A stretch of DNA of 9,376 bases from Chloroflexota bacterium (GTDB lineage: Bacteria > Chloroflexota > Anaerolineae > UBA7937 > B3-Chlor), in the NCBI GenBank assembly GCA_030616025.1, contig JAUWYD010000029.1, forward strand, positions 1-9,376, in the 5' to 3' direction. A model generated the notes under the pieces. The model did not search any database. It saw only the letters and a program-made list of their open reading frames with translations, and was not told the DNA's origin. Below, in pieces: positions 5,994 through 9,376 of this stretch. The translations under genes were made by a program, and so were the position numbers. Within the stretch, counting starts at the first letter, position 1, and each line of letters begins with the position of its first letter.

Positions 5994-6992
5994 ATGCAGA
6001 ATACTGTACGTCGATATATGCCATTGATATCGCTTGGAGTGGTTACGATCGTGCTGGCCGTGCTGCCGAAGATGGGAGTGCCCCGGGTCTGGCCGCTGTA
6101 CCTGTTCCACTTCTTTGTGTTCCTGGCTATGGCAAACATGTGGAACCTGCTTGCGGGCTATAGTGGCCTCCTGGCGCTGTGCCCGGCCGCGTTTATTGGG
6201 TTGGCAGCCTACACCATGACCATACTGACGTGGGTGGATGTACCCTTCTATGTGGGCATAATAGCTGGCGGCGCAGCGGCTGCACTGTTCGCCGCAATCA
6301 TATCACCCTCTGTCTTCAGGATGAAGGGTGTCTATTTCGCTATCGGGACACTGGTCGTACCTGAGATCCTGCGGCTCGTGTTTCTTCGTTGGAGACCGGT
6401 CGGAGGGGAGCTGCACGGCGGTGGTGCAGGCTACATGGTCAAGGGTATGGCTGGGGTTACCATGGAGCATACCTACTGGCTTGGCCTCGCTATTGGCGTT
6501 GCGTCAGTCATCGTCATGGGAATCATCTTGCGTTCAAAACTCGGACTCGGTCTTGCGGCAATTCGCGACAATGATGCCACTGCCGCAAGTTCGGGGATAG
6601 ACGTTTTCAGATTGAAGTTGTACTCCTTTGTGATTGCTGCCTTCATAATGGGAGTAGCCGGGGCGATATTCTACTCCTATCAAGGGTACATAGAGCCTAG
6701 TGCTGGCTTCAACATAAAGTGGCTGATGATGGCACTCCTAGCTACAGTCATAGGGGGCAAAGGCATAGAAGGGGGACCGCTTGTTGGAGCGATTATCGTT
6801 GTGATTTTCCACTTCCAGCTGGCTAGATATGGCGAACTAAATCTGCTCATACAGGGCATAGTACTGGTCATCATAATGTTGGCGGCGCCGCAAGGTATAA
6901 TGGGTCTGGTTCGCGACGTGCGCAAGGCGGGCGGCCTCGGTGCCCTGTTAAGGTCGGCCTCACGGGGCAGGATCAGAGCGCGGCAACTCTGA
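5994..6992 (+). CDS. livM: Liv-type ABC transporter permease, LivM-like
   Basis: 332 residues, multi-spanning. Family marks are NLLAGYSGLLAL (51-62) followed by PAAFIGLAAYT, the TLVVPEILR segment (119-127), the loop HGGGAGY (141-147), the coupling loop GLGLAAIRDNDATAASSGID (184-203), and the terminal APQGIMGLV (298-306). After that comes a basic cytoplasmic tail of about 26 residues ending in RGRIRARQL. Where LivM usually has SLGHAAF, this protein has ALCPAAF (61-67), so the conserved Gly-His is Cys-Pro. It starts 12 bases after the LivH stop with GAGG at 5986-5989 as a close ribosome-binding site. It pairs with the LivH-like protein to form the channel, and is the last gene of the importer. 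Confidence 0.94.
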   Translation: MQNTVRRYMPLISLGVVTIVLAVLPKMGVPRVWPLYLFHFFVFLAMANMWNLLAGYSGLLALCPAAFIGLAAYTMTILTWVDVPFYVGIIAGGAAAALFAAIISPSVFRMKGVYFAIGTLVVPEILRLVFLRWRPVGGELHGGGAGYMVKGMAGVTMEHTYWLGLAIGVASVIVMGIILRSKLGLGLAAIRDNDATAASSGIDVFRLKLYSFVIAAFIMGVAGAIFYSYQGYIEPSAGFNIKWLMMALLATVIGGKGIEGGPLVGAIIVVIFHFQLARYGELNLLIQGIVLVIIMLAAPQGIMGLVRDVRKAGGLGALLRSASRGRIRARQL

Positions 6993-7083
6993 CGATACGC
7001 ATGCACAACGAGCAGCGCTCTCCAATCACTGCAAGGACGGAGAAATGCTGCAGGATCAACATAAGCTACGAGAGCAAACCCTA

Positions 7084-7105
7084 GGCACCTTGACTTCCCG
7101 GTGCC
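7084..7105 (+). terminator. Weak hairpin after livM, possible terminator
   Basis: GGCACC (7084-7089) pairs with GGTGCC (7100-7105) across a 10-base loop, followed by AGCTTCTTTG, which is only partly T-rich. It lies about 90 bases after the livM stop and before the candidate promoter at 7128, a sensible place to end the importer transcript. The 6-bp stem is short, so confidence is low. The rest of the 6993-7178 gap shows no reading frame I would call. Confidence 0.35.
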
Positions 7106-7127
7106 AGCTTCTTTGAATTGCACGGGA

Positions 7128-7157
7128 TTGACAACCTAGGTTTGTAGTTTCTTTAGT
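7128..7157 (+). promoter_or_regulatory. Candidate promoter for the transhydroxylase gene, overlapping a palindrome
   Basis: A perfect TTGACA at 7128-7133 is followed after 18 bases by TTTAGT (7152-7157, 4 of 6 to TATAAT). A perfect 10-bp palindrome AACCTAGGTT (7133-7142) overlaps the end of the -35 box and the spacer, a position where a regulator could block RNA polymerase. Transcription would start near 7164, just before the ribosome-binding site AGGAGGA (7167-7173). Confidence 0.35.
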
Positions 7158-7178
7158 TTGTTGGCAGGAGGAAGGGAC

Positions 7179-9376
7179 ATGGGAAAGATAGAGAAGCTGA
7201 CCAACGGGACAACAGGTGGACCGGTTTTTGTATACGTACAAGACGGCAGGATAGTGCGTATTACGCCCATGGACTTCGATGACAGTGACGCGCCCTCCTG
7301 GATCATCAATGCGAGAGGCAGGCAGTTTTCTCCACCCCGGAAGACCACCCTGGCCCCCTATTCGCTTGCCTGGCGTTCAATGATCTACTCGCCAACCAGA
7401 TTGCTGCATCCCCTCAAACGGGTCGATTTCGACCCCGACGGCGAACGCAACTGTGGGAACCGGGGCACCTCGGGTTATGAGCGCATCAGTTGGGATGAGG
7501 CCACGGATATCGTCACCAGCGAGATCAAGCGGATTAAACAGGAGTATGGTCCGGCCGCTATTCTGGCCACCCCATCATCTCACCATTTATGGGGCCATGT
7601 AGGCTACCGTCACAGCGCGTACTTCAGGTTTCTTAACCTAGTTGGCTATACCTATGCAGATCACAACCCGGACAGCTGGGAGGGGTGGCACTGGGGCGGG
7701 ATGCATCAATGGGGATTCAGCCACAGACTCGGTATTCCTGAACAGTACGATCTGCTGGAGGACGCGCTCAAGAACACCGAAATGATCGTTTTCTGGTCGG
7801 CCGACCCGGAAACCACCGGCGGCATCTACGCTGCCTTCGAGAGCACGTGCCGTCGTCAGTGGTTGAAGGAGCTAGGGGTCAAGATGGTCTTTGTCGATCC
7901 CTATTATAACCACACCGCTGGTATGTACTCTGACAAATGGTTTGCCCCGAGACCGGACACGGGCAATGCTATGGCCTGCGCCATCGCTTATGTTTGGATA
8001 ACCGAGGATCTGTACGACAAGGAATACGTCAAGATGCGCACGGTGGGTTTTGACAAGTGGAAGGAGTACATCCTGGGCAAAGAAGACGGGATACCCAAGA
8101 CCCCCGAGTGGGCGGAAAAGGAAAGCACGATCCCCGCAAGGGAAATCAAGGCGTTGGCCCGAGAATGGGGAGCCAAGAAGACCATGCTGGCCGCAGGTGG
8201 CCTGGGCGGCTGGGGAGGCGCTGCCAGGGCCGCCTCCGGAGGAGAATGGGCCCGCCTCATGATCAGTCTTCAGGCCATGCAGGGCCTAGGGAAACCGGGC
8301 ATCAATATCTGGAGCACAACGCAGGGCGCGCCGCACAACTCGGAGTTTGTTTTTCCAGGGTATGCCGAAGGGGGGATGTCCGGTGATGTAGACAATACTG
8401 CAGCCGGCTATCGCTGGGTCTATCGAATGCAGGTGCAGCCCACGCGTTCTAGCATAAACGCTCCCATGGGGCAGCACATTCCCAGACTTAAGATACCGGA
8501 GTGCATCCTTGACGGCAAGTATGAGTGGAGAGGAAAGGGGTTTTGTGGCTCCTCCATTGAGGCCCAGTTCCACAAGTACAAGTATCCGGCGGACGGATAT
8601 CCGGAGATCCAGATGTACCACAGATATGGCGGCTCGTTCATAGGCACCATGAATGAGACTAATCGGTACATTAAGGCCTACAGGACCGAGAGGCTTCCCT
8701 TTGTCGTGAACCAGTCCATCTGGTTCGAGGGCGAAGCCAAGTTCGCCGATATCATATTGCCGGTCTGCACCAACTTCGAGCGCTGGGACATCAGCGAATT
8801 CGCCGGTTGTCTTGGGTATATCCCTGATTCCACCTGCCAGGTCAACCACAGGGTCATCAGCCTGCAAAAGAAATGCATCGAGCCGCTGGGAGAGTCGAAA
8901 TCGGACTACGAGGTCTTCTGTCTTCTGGCCGAGAAACTGGGTTTCCATGACGTCTACACCGAAGGTGGCCTGACCGAGCTTGATTGGGTCAGGAGGGTGT
9001 TTGATTGCAGTGATCTGCCCAAGCACATCTCGTGGGATGATTTCTTCCAGAAGGGCTACTTTGTCGTCCCCTTGCCAGAAGACTACAAGCCAACGCCTGC
9101 CCTAAGATGGTTTGCCGAGGATAGAAGGCGAGACACGCCGGACTGGGGGCCCCATCCTGAGTCGCAGGAAGAATTCGGCAAGGGACTCCAGACGACCTCG
9201 GGTCTGATAGAGTTCGAGTCTTCCAGCCTTAAGAGATTCGACCCCGAAGATGAAGAAAGACCTGTCATTCCCAAATACATTCCCTCCTGGGAAGGGCATC
9301 ACACGACCGAGCTTTATGCCAAGTACCCCTTGCAGCTGATCACTCCGCATCCCCGATTCAGCTTTCACACCATGGG
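7179..9376 (+). CDS. athL: Pyrogallol-phloroglucinol transhydroxylase large subunit homologue (molybdopterin oxidoreductase), partial
   Basis: The frame stays open for 732 codons from the ATG at 7179 to the window edge; the family member from Pelobacter acidigallici has about 875 residues, so roughly the last 140 are missing. AGGAGGA lies 5 bases before the start. The protein is a DMSO-reductase-type enzyme binding Mo with two pyranopterin guanine dinucleotides. It lacks an N-terminal iron-sulfur Cys motif and a Tat signal, as expected for this cytoplasmic subunit. Recognised segments include TGGPVFVYVQDG (12-23), TPMDFDD (29-35), PSSHHLWGHVGYRHS (132-146), YADHNPDSWEGWHWGG (159-174), LAAGGLGGWGGA (337-348), WSTTQG (378-383), CTNFERWDISEFAGC (530-544) and LITPHPRFSFHTM. 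Residues matching the known active site are all present: His135, Tyr143, Asp165, Ser166 (Mo ligand) and Tyr395. The reaction moves a hydroxyl between pyrogallol and tetrahydroxybenzene, giving phloroglucinol without net redox. The partner iron-sulfur subunit should lie downstream. Related resorcinol-hydroxylase-type enzymes are the main alternative. Confidence 0.9.
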   Translation, partial: MGKIEKLTNGTTGGPVFVYVQDGRIVRITPMDFDDSDAPSWIINARGRQFSPPRKTTLAPYSLAWRSMIYSPTRLLHPLKRVDFDPDGERNCGNRGTSGYERISWDEATDIVTSEIKRIKQEYGPAAILATPSSHHLWGHVGYRHSAYFRFLNLVGYTYADHNPDSWEGWHWGGMHQWGFSHRLGIPEQYDLLEDALKNTEMIVFWSADPETTGGIYAAFESTCRRQWLKELGVKMVFVDPYYNHTAGMYSDKWFAPRPDTGNAMACAIAYVWITEDLYDKEYVKMRTVGFDKWKEYILGKEDGIPKTPEWAEKESTIPAREIKALAREWGAKKTMLAAGGLGGWGGAARAASGGEWARLMISLQAMQGLGKPGINIWSTTQGAPHNSEFVFPGYAEGGMSGDVDNTAAGYRWVYRMQVQPTRSSINAPMGQHIPRLKIPECILDGKYEWRGKGFCGSSIEAQFHKYKYPADGYPEIQMYHRYGGSFIGTMNETNRYIKAYRTERLPFVVNQSIWFEGEAKFADIILPVCTNFERWDISEFAGCLGYIPDSTCQVNHRVISLQKKCIEPLGESKSDYEVFCLLAEKLGFHDVYTEGGLTELDWVRRVFDCSDLPKHISWDDFFQKGYFVVPLPEDYKPTPALRWFAEDRRRDTPDWGPHPESQEEFGKGLQTTSGLIEFESSSLKRFDPEDEERPVIPKYIPSWEGHHTTELYAKYPLQLITPHPRFSFHTM

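Noticed and set aside
5199..6110. Long antisense frame (303 codons) opposite livH
   Set aside because: Its translation is a His/Gln/Arg-rich low-complexity string with no recognisable fold, and it lies exactly opposite a well-conserved permease gene; it is a shadow of that gene's codon pattern.
7179..7300. Truncated N-terminus of the molybdoenzyme (missing iron-sulfur domain)
   Set aside because: The transhydroxylase large subunit naturally lacks that domain, and the start at 7179 has a good ribosome-binding site and matches the family N-terminus.
8286..9026. Antisense frame of 246 codons opposite the transhydroxylase gene
   Set aside because: The + strand carries a continuous, motif-rich transhydroxylase frame through this whole region; the antisense translation shows no family features or ribosome-binding site.
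7179..9376. Formate dehydrogenase or nitrate reductase catalytic subunit
   Set aside because: There is no N-terminal iron-sulfur Cys motif and no Cys/Sec Mo ligand at the expected place; instead the DSW and SHHLWG motifs fit the transhydroxylase family.
1..9376. CRISPR array, tRNA, insertion sequence or phage genes
   Set aside because: I found no regularly spaced repeats, no cloverleaf-like segments in the gaps and no transposase- or integrase-like translation; the only repeats are the coding TEAPPP units.

Overview
The window carries nine genes, all on the + strand. They read as part of an anaerobic aromatic (polyphenol) catabolism island. Region 1 (1-1919) holds the C-terminal tail of a cupin, a short-chain dehydrogenase/reductase (SDR) and a 3-hydroxyacyl-CoA dehydrogenase family protein, tightly packed. 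Region 2 (about 1983-6992) is a complete five-gene branched-chain-amino-acid-type (HAAT/Liv) ABC importer: lipoprotein binding protein, two ATPases (LivG-like, then LivF-like) and two permeases (LivH-like, then LivM-like). A strong stem-loop separates the binding protein from the rest. Region 3 (7179 to the window end) is the first 732 codons of a molybdopterin enzyme that I recognise as a homologue of the large subunit of pyrogallol-phloroglucinol transhydroxylase (Pelobacter acidigallici type, DMSO reductase superfamily). It is cut by the window edge, and its iron-sulfur small subunit would be expected just downstream.

Working model (inference): the importer brings in an aromatic or related acid, and the transhydroxylase isomerises pyrogallol (for example from gallate) to phloroglucinol. 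The SDR is then a candidate phloroglucinol reductase. The 3-hydroxyacyl-CoA dehydrogenase-like protein is a candidate for oxidising the ring-opened 3-hydroxy-5-oxohexanoate. The ring-opening hydrolase and the final thiolytic/lyase step are not visible here and may lie outside the window. The link is by co-location and family chemistry only; the SDR and dehydrogenase could serve another pathway.

Organism: a bacterium of moderately high GC. The binding protein has a lipobox followed by a Pro/Thr/Glu repeat linker (TEAPPP type), which is common in Chloroflexota lipoproteins, so an anaerobic Chloroflexota member is my best guess, at low to moderate confidence. The oxygen-sensitive transhydroxylase chemistry argues for an anaerobe. 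GTG and TTG starts are used for two genes.

I saw no tRNA, rRNA, CRISPR array, transposase or attachment site. No stretch longer than 300 bases lacks a gene; the largest gaps (3393-3590 and 6993-7178) hold a hairpin and candidate promoters, described below.
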